Assembly: GCF_021531075.1 (NCBI RefSeq) | Contig: NZ_JADYTJ010000017.1 | Location: 1-54,769, forward strand | Length of the DNA: 54,769 nt | Direction: 5' to 3' | Source: Bacteroides caecigallinarum | Lineage (GTDB): Bacteria > Bacteroidota > Bacteroidia > Bacteroidales > Bacteroidaceae | In this document: positions 9,651 through 17,604 of the stretch, piece by piece | Layout of the letters: every line of letters starts with the position of its first letter | Position numbering within the stretch: position 1 is the stretch's first letter | Notes under the pieces: generated by a model | Told to the model about the DNA's origin: nothing | The model's database searches: none | The model's input: the letters and a program-made list of their open reading frames with translations, nothing else | Made by a program: the position numbers and the translations under genes

Positions 9651-10084
9651 TTCAATCTTGGAATGGTGAGGTGTCGTCATTGAAAGACGAGTTGCAGAAA
9701 GGAGGCTGGTCTTGCGTCATAGGTAATGGCGTTGAGATGCGGACATTCTCACGCAGAGGTGTAGCAGATCTGTATAATATACTTATAAATGAGCCCCAGT
9801 TGCTCAATGGAGCTACCATAGCAGATAAAGTGGTAGGGAGGGGAGCTGCTGCCCTTATGGTTTTGGGAAAAGTTTCAAGACTTCATACACACATAATAAG
9901 TACTCCGGCATTGAGCTTATTACGCAGTGCCGGAGTAATTACAGATTTTGATATAAAGACAGATTATATTATAAACCGTGACGGTACAGGACGTTGCCCT
10001 GTCGAAACATTGTGCGACGGATTGTCTGAGCCGGAAAAGATGTTGCCTCTTATATCAGATTTCCTTTCGAAAATGCGTTCCTGA
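9647..10084 (+). CDS. DUF1893 domain protein
   Basis: A 145-residue protein with the DUF1893 pattern: SCVIGNGVEMRTFSRRGVADLY, then VVGRGAAALMVLG, and late residues including TGRCPVETLC. Its ATG overlaps the stop of the aldo-keto reductase by 4 bp (ATGA), so translation is probably coupled. The family is small and of unproven biochemistry. The position suggests an accessory role for the two iron-sulfur proteins upstream, such as cofactor handling, but nothing in the sequence proves it. Confidence 0.8.
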   Translation: MIQSWNGEVSSLKDELQKGGWSCVIGNGVEMRTFSRRGVADLYNILINEPQLLNGATIADKVVGRGAAALMVLGKVSRLHTHIISTPALSLLRSAGVITDFDIKTDYIINRDGTGRCPVETLCDGLSEPEKMLPLISDFLSKMRS

Positions 10085-10088
10085 AATA

Positions 10089-10892
10089 TTATAGTTCGAA
10101 AATTCCTGTTGGTGACGTCCTTCTTAATGGAACTACCTCCAGATCTCTTCCTACAATTATATCTTTTGATTTTAAAGCTGTTTCTACTGTCTTCAAAGCC
10201 AGTTCAGGGTGATTGTTGTCTTTGCTTAAATGGCATAGCCACAGGTACTTCAGTTGTGAAGGGAAATTGCATGAAATAAATTCTGCCAGTTCCCTGTTGC
10301 ACAGATGACCATTGCCGCTTGCAATTCTTTCTTTCAGGTGAGTGGGGTATGGACCACTGTCTAGCATACTCTTGTCGTAATTGGCTTCCATAACCAGATA
10401 GTCGGAAATACTTACATATTGGGCCACAATGGGAGTGATTCGTCCAATGTCTGTTATGAACGTGAACACTTTGTCGCATATCTTTATGCTGTAACCCACA
10501 TTGTCAGTCGAGTCGTGCGGAACTTCAAAACATGTTATCTCAAGGTCATTCAGTTTTATAGTCTCACCTTTACTGATAAACCTTTTCATATTGTCTGCCA
10601 GCTTCTCTGTCATACAGTAACTTCTTTTTATACCCTCGTGTACTTCTGCTGTTGCATATACGGGTATATTGTGTTTTCCTGCAAGGTGCCCTACAGCCTT
10701 TATGTGGTCGGCATGATCGTGAGTTACGAATACAGCTTTCACATCGCCCAGATTCAGGCAGTGATCCTTGAAAATCTTTTTCACTGTACGTATTCCCAAT
10801 CCTCCGTCTATGAGAATAGATGTGTTGCCGTTGCTCAGAAAGTAACAATTTCCGCTACTTCCGCTTGCAAGGCTTAAAAACTTTATATTCAT
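10089..10892 (-). CDS. MBL-fold metallo-hydrolase (YycJ/WalJ-like)
   Basis: A 267-residue metallo-beta-lactamase-fold hydrolase. The start MNIKFLSLASGSSGNCYFL at 10892 fits the family N-terminus; a start at 10919 would only add nine residues without family similarity. The zinc motif is THDHADH, with later metal-ligand regions PHDS and HLSKDNNHPE. The family is related to YycJ/WalJ and often called an exonuclease-like hydrolase. The gene is convergent with the DUF1893 gene, only 4 bp apart. Substrate is not established. Confidence 0.88.
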   Translation of the reverse strand: MNIKFLSLASGSSGNCYFLSNGNTSILIDGGLGIRTVKKIFKDHCLNLGDVKAVFVTHDHADHIKAVGHLAGKHNIPVYATAEVHEGIKRSYCMTEKLADNMKRFISKGETIKLNDLEITCFEVPHDSTDNVGYSIKICDKVFTFITDIGRITPIVAQYVSISDYLVMEANYDKSMLDSGPYPTHLKERIASGNGHLCNRELAEFISCNFPSQLKYLWLCHLSKDNNHPELALKTVETALKSKDIIVGRDLEVVPLRRTSPTGIFEL

Positions 10893-11040
10893 ATCGTTAT
10901 TTCTTATTTTGTGTTTCAAAACTTTCCATTGTCGGAAAAAAGTTGTGCGAAATTACAAAAAATAGCCTGAAAAAACTATTTCTACCATGATTTTGTAGGT
11001 ATAGAAATTGTTCGATACTATGCCGAAAAGATATTTTTTG

Positions 11041-11048
11041 TACTTTTG
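11041..11048 (+). promoter_or_regulatory. -7 promoter element of the CbiA-like gene
   Basis: TACTTTTG matches TAnnTTTG and lies 30 bases before the ATG at 11079. No matching -33 box was found at the usual distance. Confidence 0.5.
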
Positions 11049-11078
11049 TATCGGCATTATAAAGACTGTAACACAAGG

Positions 11079-12419
11079 ATGAAACCACAATTTCTGATAG
11101 GAGGAGCAACATCGGGGAGCGGAAAGACTATTTTCGCTTTAGGACTTCTTCGTGCCCTGAAGAAACGTGGAATAAAGGTTCAGCCTTATAAATGTGGTCC
11201 GGGATTTATGGATACACAGCTGCATTCCATATCTTCAGGAACAGACTCTGTAAACCTTGATTCATGGTTTGCAGGACGTACACATCTTCAATACGTGTAC
11301 AACAAATATGGCGAGAAATCAGATGTATGTGTGATAGAGGGCAATTCGGCACTGTTCGACGGCTATAGAAGGATGCAGGGGAGTAGTGCAGAGATGTCGC
11401 AAGTGGTTTCAGTTCCTGTTATACTGGTTGTGAATGCCCGATCGGCAGCATATTCTGTTGCTCCCATGCTTTATGGTTATAAATTATTCCGCCCTCAGGT
11501 GAAAATAGCAGGAGTGGTATTCACTCATGTATCATCGTCTACACATTTTTCGTATCTCAAGGATGCCTGTAATGATGCCGGTTTGAACAGTCTTGGCTAT
11601 ATTCCTTTTGATGAAAGTCTGAAACTCCCACAGCGCCACACAGCACTTACACTGTCTGTACGCTCAGAAATAGAGGAAGTGGCAGAGAAAGCAGCTTATT
11701 ATGTAGAGCAGAATATCGATATAGACCGTATTCTGAAGATGTGTACACGTATATTCCCATGCGAGTATACTCTTCCATATACATCAGACGTAGAAGGAAC
11801 AGGTAATTATGATGTAATACATAAATCTTTGAAAATAGCTGTTGCTCGTGATTCTGCATTTAACCTTATATATAAGGAAAACATTGACAGGCTTTCAGCA
11901 ATTGGACGTATCACATACTTCAGTCCTCTGTACTCCAATAATCTCCCTGAAGCAGATATCATATATATACCGGGAGGTTTCCCTGAAATGTTTGCCCGTC
12001 AGTTGCATCGTAGGAAATCATTGATGAAACAGCTTAAGAATTATGCCGACAAAGGTGGAAGGATTATAGCCGAAGGAGGAGGAATGGTGCTTCTGTCGCG
12101 TTCGCTGACTGTTCGTGAAGGGGGGAGCGCATACGAGATGAGCGGAGTCATGCCTTTTGGCTGCACAATGGTTGACTCGCATCTGCATACAGGATATCGT
12201 ATTATTGAAATGTCCGATAAGTTACTCAGAGGACATGAGTTCCGTTTCCTTTCCATAGATACTGAGAAATCTCAGTTACCATCTGATGTGAGAGTTATTC
12301 CCGTCAGGAATACGCGTGGAGAAAAAGCAGACTCATACATATATCGTTACAGGAATGCGATAGCCGGTTTTACCCATTGGTATTGGGGAGAGACCGATGT
12401 GCTTCGTTTGTGGGATTAA
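11079..12419 (+). CDS. Cobyrinate a,c-diamide synthase homologue (CbiA/CobB-like), lacking the glutaminase Cys
   Basis: A 446-residue protein of the CbiA/CobB family, which amidates the a and c side chains of cobyrinate during cobalamin synthesis. The ATP-binding half has GGATSGSGKT at residues 7-16 and LFDGYRRMQGSSAEMS. The second half is a class I glutamine amidotransferase-like domain with YIPGGFPEMFA and the late His region RGHEFRF. The usual nucleophile motif AECGG reads AEGGGM here, so Gly replaces the catalytic Cys. Glutamine-dependent amidation may be lost, leaving ammonia-dependent activity or a changed role. No other cobalamin genes are in the window. ATG at 11079 was chosen over a TTG at 11046. 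Confidence 0.8.
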   Translation: MKPQFLIGGATSGSGKTIFALGLLRALKKRGIKVQPYKCGPGFMDTQLHSISSGTDSVNLDSWFAGRTHLQYVYNKYGEKSDVCVIEGNSALFDGYRRMQGSSAEMSQVVSVPVILVVNARSAAYSVAPMLYGYKLFRPQVKIAGVVFTHVSSSTHFSYLKDACNDAGLNSLGYIPFDESLKLPQRHTALTLSVRSEIEEVAEKAAYYVEQNIDIDRILKMCTRIFPCEYTLPYTSDVEGTGNYDVIHKSLKIAVARDSAFNLIYKENIDRLSAIGRITYFSPLYSNNLPEADIIYIPGGFPEMFARQLHRRKSLMKQLKNYADKGGRIIAEGGGMVLLSRSLTVREGGSAYEMSGVMPFGCTMVDSHLHTGYRIIEMSDKLLRGHEFRFLSIDTEKSQLPSDVRVIPVRNTRGEKADSYIYRYRNAIAGFTHWYWGETDVLRLWD

Positions 12420-12444
12420 GTTTAGAACCACTCATTTTATAAAA

Positions 12445-12504
12445 AAACTTGCCCGCATTTAAAGTAAAACGCGGGCAAGTTTTAATTCGAATGCGGGCAA
12501 GTTT
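12445..12504. terminator. Bidirectional terminator with one left arm and two competing right arms
   Basis: AAACTTGCCCGCATT (12445-12459) is a perfect 15-bp inverse of 12490-12504. Its core also pairs as an 11-bp stem with GCGGGCAAGTT at 12471-12481. The two hairpins exclude each other. A/T runs flank both sides, fitting termination of both convergent genes. Confidence 0.8.
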
Positions 12505-12520
12505 AAAATTATGTTCGGAC

Positions 12521-13498
12521 TCATCCCTTCAATATCTCCTTAATGCCTCCTAAAGAACCTAGTAGGGAAGTAGCCTCGTACGGTATGTAAACGGTCTTGT
12601 TATCCTTTCCGCTTGCCATTTCCTTCAGAGTCTCTATGTATTTAAGTGCAATCTGATAAGATGCCGGATCTGAGTTTGAGCCTTTGATGGCTTCAGCCAG
12701 TTTTTCAATAGCTTCAGCCTCTGCTTTGGCCTGAAGTATTTTAGCTTCCGCTTCACCCTGTGCCATCAGAATCTGCGATTCTTTCTGCGCTTTGGCCTGG
12801 TTTATCTGCGCTTCCTTCTCACCTTCGGAATAAAGAATCTTCGATGTCTTGTCACCTTCAGCCTTCAGAATTTTTGCACGACGTTCTCGTTCTGCCTGCA
12901 TCTGCTGTTCCATTGCACGGCGTACACTTTCGGGAGGAGTTATATCCTGCAGTTCCACACGGTTCACTTTCACTCCCCATTTGTTTGTTGCCTCGTCAAG
13001 TACTTCTCGGAGACGGGAGTTGATTGTGTCGCGCGATGTAAGAGTTTCGTCCAGTTCCAGCTCGCCGATAATGTTACGAAGGGTTGTCTGAGTAAGTTTC
13101 TCTATTGCGTTTGGCAGGTTCTCTATCTCATATACCGATTTGAACGGGTCTGTAATCTGGAAATACAGCAATGCGTTAATGCTGGTGGTTACGTTATCTT
13201 TGGTAATCACGCTCTGTTCCGGGAAATCGTAAACCTGTTCACGAAGGTCTATTACATCCGACATCCTTATAAGTGTCTGTGTAGTTCCATTCATTCTGGT
13301 TACCACATACCTTGTATAAACCTTCCTCGGTCTGTCGAGAATAGGCCATATGATATTTATACCGGAAGACAACGTACTGTGGTATCTTCCCAGTCTTTCA
13401 ATAACTTTTGTTTCCCCCTGGCGGATGATTTTAAGCCCCTGCACAGCAAAAACTATTACAACAAGCGCCACAAGCCCTACAATAATCAAAGCTCCCAT
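12521..13498 (-). CDS. SPFH/Band 7 membrane protein (stomatin/QmcA-like)
   Basis: A 325-residue protein with one N-terminal membrane segment (about residues 3-22), an SPFH/prohibitin domain starting RQGETKVIERLGRYHSTL, and a long charged C-terminal coiled coil rich in Ala, Glu and Lys (about 190-270). Family members form large ring-shaped assemblies in the membrane and help organise other membrane proteins or proteases. It is preceded by an NfeD-like gene on the same strand 41 bp upstream, the usual genetic partner of this SPFH class. Confidence 0.9.
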   Translation of the reverse strand: MGALIIVGLVALVVIVFAVQGLKIIRQGETKVIERLGRYHSTLSSGINIIWPILDRPRKVYTRYVVTRMNGTTQTLIRMSDVIDLREQVYDFPEQSVITKDNVTTSINALLYFQITDPFKSVYEIENLPNAIEKLTQTTLRNIIGELELDETLTSRDTINSRLREVLDEATNKWGVKVNRVELQDITPPESVRRAMEQQMQAERERRAKILKAEGDKTSKILYSEGEKEAQINQAKAQKESQILMAQGEAEAKILQAKAEAEAIEKLAEAIKGSNSDPASYQIALKYIETLKEMASGKDNKTVYIPYEATSLLGSLGGIKEILKG

Positions 13499-13539
13499 AA
13501 TGAATGTGTGTTTTTAGATGTTTATAATAAAGATATTTA

Positions 13540-13974
13540 TCATGCTTTTCTGACGGTAAGTATGATGCTGTCCACTTTAAGAACGACAACTTTCTCACCT
13601 TTCATAATATTGTTTCCGTCTTCCGATACAGCCTTCCACCTGTCCCCGTCAATGGCTACGCGTCCGCTGTTTGTTTCCGGTACGATATCTTCCTCAACGA
13701 TGGCGGTTCGTCCGATAAGAGCTTCCACTCCGCTTTTAGGCGAATCTTTCTTCCTTGAAAGAAATTTGAGCATGAACGGGCGTACATAGATGAATGATAT
13801 TAAAGTGAAAACGGCAAAGACCGTAATCTGCCATACCAAAGAGTCGGTGAAACAAGATGCCACCGCTGCGCCAACGGCTCCAATAGCTAAACATAATGCT
13901 GCAAAACCTACGGTAATTATTTCTATTATTACAAGTGCCAGTGCTATGGCAAGCCATATTTGCCAGATTTCCAT
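13540..13974 (-). CDS. NfeD-family membrane protein
   Basis: A 144-residue protein with two or three hydrophobic helices in the first 75 residues, then a soluble OB-fold domain containing the NfeD pattern GRTAIVEEDIVPETNSGRVAIDGDRW. Short NfeD proteins partner SPFH/stomatin proteins; the SPFH gene follows on the same strand. Together they probably form a small membrane microdomain complex. Confidence 0.9.
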   Translation of the reverse strand: MEIWQIWLAIALALVIIEIITVGFAALCLAIGAVGAAVASCFTDSLVWQITVFAVFTLISFIYVRPFMLKFLSRKKDSPKSGVEALIGRTAIVEEDIVPETNSGRVAIDGDRWKAVSEDGNNIMKGEKVVVLKVDSIILTVRKA

Positions 13975-14053
13975 AAAATAAGTGTTTTTTAAAGATTTAT
14001 GTTGTCAAGATATTAAAAGTTTTCGGGTTTTCAAAGGAGAATATGAGATATTC

Positions 14054-14278
14054 TTAATTATGATTTTGAGCGATATAATCATTCCAGATTTCTGTAGCAA
14101 GATATTTGTCACTTCTGCAATGTAGGTCAGCAATACCCTCGTCTATAAGGTCTGCTATTTCAGAACTATAATATATATCTGTAGCTTCTTCAATTGTTAT
14201 ATGATACATCTCACTCAAGCTTGATATTATGTTTGAGCATTTTACTCCTTTATATATCTGTTTTGAAACTCCTGTCAT
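14054..14278 (-). CDS. DUF3791-like small protein (downstream copy)
   Basis: A 74-residue, probably helical protein. The C-terminal half, EEGTDIYYSSE-like helix and then ADLHCRSDKYLATEIWND, resembles small proteins that accompany DUF3990 genes in Bacteroidetes and Firmicutes. Its ATG overlaps the stop of the DUF3990 gene by 4 bp, so translation is probably coupled. It could be an antidote, a regulator or a targeting partner of the DUF3990 protein; its function is unknown. It has no signal peptide or membrane segment. Confidence 0.7.
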   Translation of the reverse strand: MTGVSKQIYKGVKCSNIISSLSEMYHITIEEATDIYYSSEIADLIDEGIADLHCRSDKYLATEIWNDYIAQNHN

Positions 14279-14745
14279 AATTTAATACTTTCAATGTAAG
14301 TTAAACATTCATCTATCATTTGTTGTGACCGAATACATAATTGTATATTTGGCTTTTCGTATTTCAATAAACCTAATGCTTGTTCTTTGGATAATTCACC
14401 TGCGAAATATCTGTCTAATGTTAAAATAACACGGTCGTTGGCAATACCTCCAATGACCATATCATAAAGTTCTACAGGTTCCCCTATACGGCAATTTGCG
14501 ACATAATCCAACCATTCACTGTTATATGAATCAAAACGAAGTAATTTCCATTTATCAATATTATAACTTAACTCATAAATATTAAGCCAAGCAGGTTTAC
14601 CTCTACGCAGGAAACGTTGTGCGTATTTTTCAGCCTGCTCACGTATTGTTGTAATGTAAAATCCCTGTCCGAAATCAAGATACTCCCTTGAATGTATCGT
14701 GTCCGGATTTTCTACTATAACACTTGAAGCATGATATACTTTCAT
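14275..14745 (-). CDS. DUF3990 protein, putative ADP-ribosyltransferase fold
   Basis: A 156-residue protein starting KVYHASSVIVENPD and containing LDFGQGFYITTIREQAEKYA. This is the pattern of DUF3990, a family placed among ADP-ribosyltransferase-like folds. The C-terminal part carries YDMVIGGIANDRVILTLDRY and LLKYEKPNIQLCIRS, also typical. The candidate active-site residues are His in YHAS and the Tyr of FYIT. It sits between two DUF3791-like genes in one tightly packed minus-strand unit (2-bp gap upstream, 4-bp overlap downstream). A toxin-like or target-modifying role is plausible but unproven. Confidence 0.8.
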   Translation of the reverse strand: MKVYHASSVIVENPDTIHSREYLDFGQGFYITTIREQAEKYAQRFLRRGKPAWLNIYELSYNIDKWKLLRFDSYNSEWLDYVANCRIGEPVELYDMVIGGIANDRVILTLDRYFAGELSKEQALGLLKYEKPNIQLCIRSQQMIDECLTYIESIKL

Positions 14746-14747
14746 AA

Positions 14748-14966
14748 TTATAGAACTCCTTTCTCTTTCATATAATCTGTCAGGTCTTCCATCAGATAAC
14801 GCGAACCAAATGTATGCAGTACATCGTATGAGGGGACAATGTATCCATACAGTATCCCTGAATCTTTAAGCCGTTTATAAACTTCTCTCTGCGACAGATG
14901 AAGATGTACTGCCAATGTGCTAATGCAAAATGTAACAAAATCCAGAACTTTTTTATCCATAATCAT
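14748..14966 (-). CDS. DUF3791 protein (upstream copy)
   Basis: A 72-residue protein reading VLDFVTFCISTLAVHLHLSQ, then a REVYKRLKDSGILYGYIVPS helix pair and SYDVLHTFGSRYLMEDLTDY. This is the DUF3791 pattern, possibly a small helix-turn-helix-like fold. It is the first gene of the three-gene unit and only 2 bp from the DUF3990 gene. The family is known almost entirely from its pairing with DUF3990. No biochemical role can be read from the sequence. Confidence 0.78.
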   Translation of the reverse strand: MIMDKKVLDFVTFCISTLAVHLHLSQREVYKRLKDSGILYGYIVPSYDVLHTFGSRYLMEDLTDYMKEKGVL

Positions 14967-14997
14967 TTGAGATTTTAATAGTTCGCACGAATTATAA

Positions 14998-15005
14998 CAA
15001 AGTTA
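14998..15005 (-). promoter_or_regulatory. -7 promoter element of the DUF3791/DUF3990 unit
   Basis: On the minus strand this reads TAACTTTG, a TAnnTTTG match 31 bases before the start codon at 14966. A weak -33 match (ATTG) lies 22 bases upstream of it. Confidence 0.5.
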
Positions 15006-15064
15006 CAAATTACTTGGTTATTATAAACAATTGAATGATGTTTTTTATTCATTGATTTAGTTTA

Positions 15065-15095
15065 AATAGTATTCAAACAGTGTTTGAACACTATT
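15065..15095. repeat. 31-bp near-perfect palindrome between the nuclease and DUF3791 genes
   Basis: AATAGTATTCAAACA (15065-15079) faces TGTTTGAACACTATT (15081-15095) around one base, matching at 14 of 15 positions. No T-run follows on either strand. It resembles an operator or protein-binding palindrome more than a terminator, but it could also fold at the nuclease 3' end. Confidence 0.55.
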
Positions 15096-15110
15096 AAATA
15101 CCGTTTATGA

Positions 15111-16085
15111 CTATATAAAAGGATATCTTGTATTCAGATAATCTACCCATAGCCTGTTCTTTTCGTTCATCTCAAAATGTTTACTTATAAGGAGAATTAG
15201 TTTCTCAATAGTAATATATCCGAATGTCGATTTTCCATATTCTGACAGTAATTTTTCATATTCCGGAAGTACTTTCTTGAAATGAGTATTCCCTTTTGGA
15301 TAAAGTGTGATACTATGGAATCTGTCAATTTGTCCGTTCATAACCATTGTCACACCTAACAAATGGTTTCTCCATATCTGGCGATATTCATTTTTGCAGA
15401 GCGATGTTTCACTCAGACGGTTGTTGCTTATCTCATTTGTGTATAGTCCACATTGGCGAGTCTTGGTAGCGTATAGAGAATCTTCCTGCTCCATAACTCT
15501 CTTCCTTTCTAGTTTCCCAAAAGGATATCCTTCCTCAGTATATTTCACTTCAATACCTACACCACACTTTTTCCCATTATAAATATATTCAATATATGTA
15601 TCGAATGAAGTATTGTCGTCAAGTGCGTCCTCTTTTTTAGGAGCCCACTCAATACGAATATCTGTTACCTTATCTATCTTATCTGTTTTCAGGATTTCTT
15701 TTAATAGAGCAGATGTGGCTTGCAGATCAGATTTCATTGGATAAAATACATTCCAAGGAATATGTTCACTCCTTAGCATATTGCCCATAAGTCCTTCATG
15801 GAGAGCCATATTTAACTTACCGTATCGCTCCTTTATACCATTAAGTATTTCGTTTCTATAAACCTCACAGAAATTATATCCTAATGAAGCGAATGGCTCC
15901 ATAAGGAAAGCACCATACTTACCGAACTTGTGTTTAGGATCGTATGGAATACCTAACACCATCTGACGGAAAAGTGACTGCTTTTTCCTCGCATGTGCTT
16001 TGAATGCTGGCTCACTGGCATCTTGTGGAGGTCCTTGACATGCGGCTTTCTGCTTTAATAATATAAGTTTTTCTAATTGATCCAT
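15111..16085 (-). CDS. Probable PD-(D/E)XK nuclease (PGN_0703-like)
   Basis: A 324-residue cytoplasmic protein. The central segment DNTSFDTYIEYIYNG followed by GIEVKYTEEGYPFG fits the PD-(D/E)XK core, with FD as the acidic motif and E-V-K as the ExK motif (about residues 158-180). An N-terminal acidic residue and a C-terminal helical region complete the domain. It resembles Bacteroidetes proteins annotated as PGN_0703-type putative restriction endonucleases. No methyltransferase or specificity subunit is adjacent. Its other neighbour is the DUF3791/DUF3990 unit. Defence or DNA repair are both possible. Confidence 0.65.
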   Translation of the reverse strand: MDQLEKLILLKQKAACQGPPQDASEPAFKAHARKKQSLFRQMVLGIPYDPKHKFGKYGAFLMEPFASLGYNFCEVYRNEILNGIKERYGKLNMALHEGLMGNMLRSEHIPWNVFYPMKSDLQATSALLKEILKTDKIDKVTDIRIEWAPKKEDALDDNTSFDTYIEYIYNGKKCGVGIEVKYTEEGYPFGKLERKRVMEQEDSLYATKTRQCGLYTNEISNNRLSETSLCKNEYRQIWRNHLLGVTMVMNGQIDRFHSITLYPKGNTHFKKVLPEYEKLLSEYGKSTFGYITIEKLILLISKHFEMNEKNRLWVDYLNTRYPFI

Positions 16086-16109
16086 ATTTTAAAATCCAGT
16101 ACTATATGA

Positions 16110-16117
16110 CAAAATTA
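16110..16117 (-). promoter_or_regulatory. -7 promoter element of the nuclease gene
   Basis: On the minus strand this reads TAATTTTG (TAnnTTTG), 24 bases before the start codon at 16085. No clear -33 box is seen. Confidence 0.45.
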
Positions 16118-16248
16118 GCAATAATAATTTATTAATTATTATGTTGCGATATCAATACATTTAATTTTTGGTAGATATAGTTAATTGGGAGGTTAAAACA
16201 TGGATAATATTCACATTGTTAAATTAATGGTTTTCCATTCATTTTTCA

Positions 16249-16256
16249 TACCTTTG
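16249..16256 (+). promoter_or_regulatory. -7 promoter element of the YhcH gene
   Basis: TACCTTTG matches TAnnTTTG and lies 28 bases before the ATG at 16285. Confidence 0.55.
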
Positions 16257-16284
16257 CGTAGTATTAATTTTTAATTTTACGATT

Positions 16285-16728
16285 ATGATTATCGACAAAC
16301 TTGAAAACATTGGAATGTATGCCTCTGTAAATCCGCTGTTTGCTCAGGCTATTGAATTTTTGAAATCGACAGACCTTAATGCTCACGAACTTGGTAAGGT
16401 AGTGCTGAAAGAAGGCGAACTGTTCGTTAACTTTGCTGCTGCCAGACCAAAGACTAAGGATGATGCAAAAATAGAGACACACAATAACTTCATCGACATC
16501 CAGATTCCTCTCACAGGCACTGAACTTATGGGATATATGCCGAGAAAAGACCTTGCTGAGGCTGAATATAATGCAGAAAAGGATGTAACTTTCTATCCCG
16601 GACATGCTACTGACTATCTGACTGTGAAACCTGGGATGTTCGCTATTTTCTTCCCTGAAGATGCTCACGCACCTGGTGTGACAGAAGTGGAACTGAAGAA
16701 AGTTATTGTTAAAGTTAGAGTGAAATAA
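16285..16728 (+). CDS. YhcH/YjgK/YiaL family protein
   Basis: A 147-residue cupin-like protein of the DUF386 family. Typical segments are MIIDKLENIG, HNNFIDIQIPLTGTELMGY and FFPEDAHAPGV, whose His and Glu residues probably bind a metal. Family members are linked to sialic acid or other sugar-acid metabolism (anomerase-like activity has been shown for some). No sugar-acid genes are adjacent here, so the substrate remains open. It is a single-gene unit with its own promoter and a strong downstream hairpin. Confidence 0.9.
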   Translation: MIIDKLENIGMYASVNPLFAQAIEFLKSTDLNAHELGKVVLKEGELFVNFAAARPKTKDDAKIETHNNFIDIQIPLTGTELMGYMPRKDLAEAEYNAEKDVTFYPGHATDYLTVKPGMFAIFFPEDAHAPGVTEVELKKVIVKVRVK

Positions 16729-16762
16729 GATATCGGTTTTTATTTACGGACCATTTGATAAC

Positions 16763-16802
16763 GGAAGAATAGGCAAGAATTCAGCTGTTTGCCTATTCTT
16801 CC
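16763..16802 (+). terminator. Terminator hairpin after the YhcH gene
   Basis: GGAAGAATAGGCAA (16763-16776) and TTGCCTATTCTTCC (16789-16802) form a perfect 14-bp stem with a 12-nt loop. The following sequence ATTTATGTT is only moderately T-rich. Confidence 0.7.
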
Positions 16803-16914
16803 ATTTATGTTATAATATATCTTCGTCTCTTTATCAAATTGGTATTTTTCGCAACTATTATGGTACATCTTTAGTGTATAATAAGGATTAATTTTGCTGA
16901 AAAATATAAGTTAT

Positions 16915-17604
16915 ATGACTGTTTGTATTAAGTCTCTGATTCAGAATATGAATATTGTTATAGGTTGTACTATAGGGTGTAGCTACTGTTATGCCAGGTG
17001 TAACTGCAACAGGTTTCATATGACTGATGACTTCTCAAAGCCGGAATATTTGGGCAGGAAATTATATCTTATGGATAATCCTGTATCACATGTATGGTTT
17101 CTTACGGGAATGAGCGATTTCTCTGATTGGAAAACAGAATGGAATAATGAAATATTCAATCGTATATCTATTAATCCTCAGCATTCTTACATATTATTGA
17201 CCAAGCGACCTGAACTTATTGATTTCAGAACAGACGATGAAAATGCGTGGATGGGTGTGACTGTAACCAGAGCGTCAGAGAAAAAACGTCTTACAGATTT
17301 AAAGAAATACATTAAAGCCAGACATTATCATGCCACATTTGAACCTCTTTTTGAGGATATAGGCGAAATTGATTTTAGAGGGTTTGACTGGGTTGTTATA
17401 GGAACAGAAACAGGAAAAAGAAAAGGAAAAGTTGATGCCAGGCCAGAGTGGGTATTACATATAGCTGAACAAGCAAAAAAATGTAATATTCCTGTTTTTA
17501 TGAAAGAAGATCTCTTGCCTATTATGGGGGAAGATAACATGATCCAAGAATTACCTGAACAGTTTATACAAAAAACATGGAAAAAGAAATTGTCAAAGAA
17601 ATAG
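16915..17604 (+). CDS. Radical SAM protein A of a paired system (DUF5131-like)
   Basis: About 229 residues with a CX3CX2C radical-SAM cluster in VIGCTIGCSYCYARCNC. Later segments include HVWFLTGMSDFSDW, YILLTKRP, WMGVTVT and VVIGTETGKRKG. The pattern fits the protein called radical SAM mobile pair protein A. Its end overlaps the start of the second radical-SAM gene by 28 bp, so the two are translationally linked. The start is uncertain: ATG at 16915, TTG at 16894 after AAGGA, or a later ATG at 16948. The substrate is unknown; similarity to spore-photoproduct-lyase-type proteins hints at nucleic acids. Confidence 0.8.
   Translation: MTVCIKSLIQNMNIVIGCTIGCSYCYARCNCNRFHMTDDFSKPEYLGRKLYLMDNPVSHVWFLTGMSDFSDWKTEWNNEIFNRISINPQHSYILLTKRPELIDFRTDDENAWMGVTVTRASEKKRLTDLKKYIKARHYHATFEPLFEDIGEIDFRGFDWVVIGTETGKRKGKVDARPEWVLHIAEQAKKCNIPVFMKEDLLPIMGEDNMIQELPEQFIQKTWKKKLSKK

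Noticed and set aside
15111..16085. Complete restriction-modification system around the nuclease
   Set aside because: No methyltransferase gene is found in the neighbourhood.
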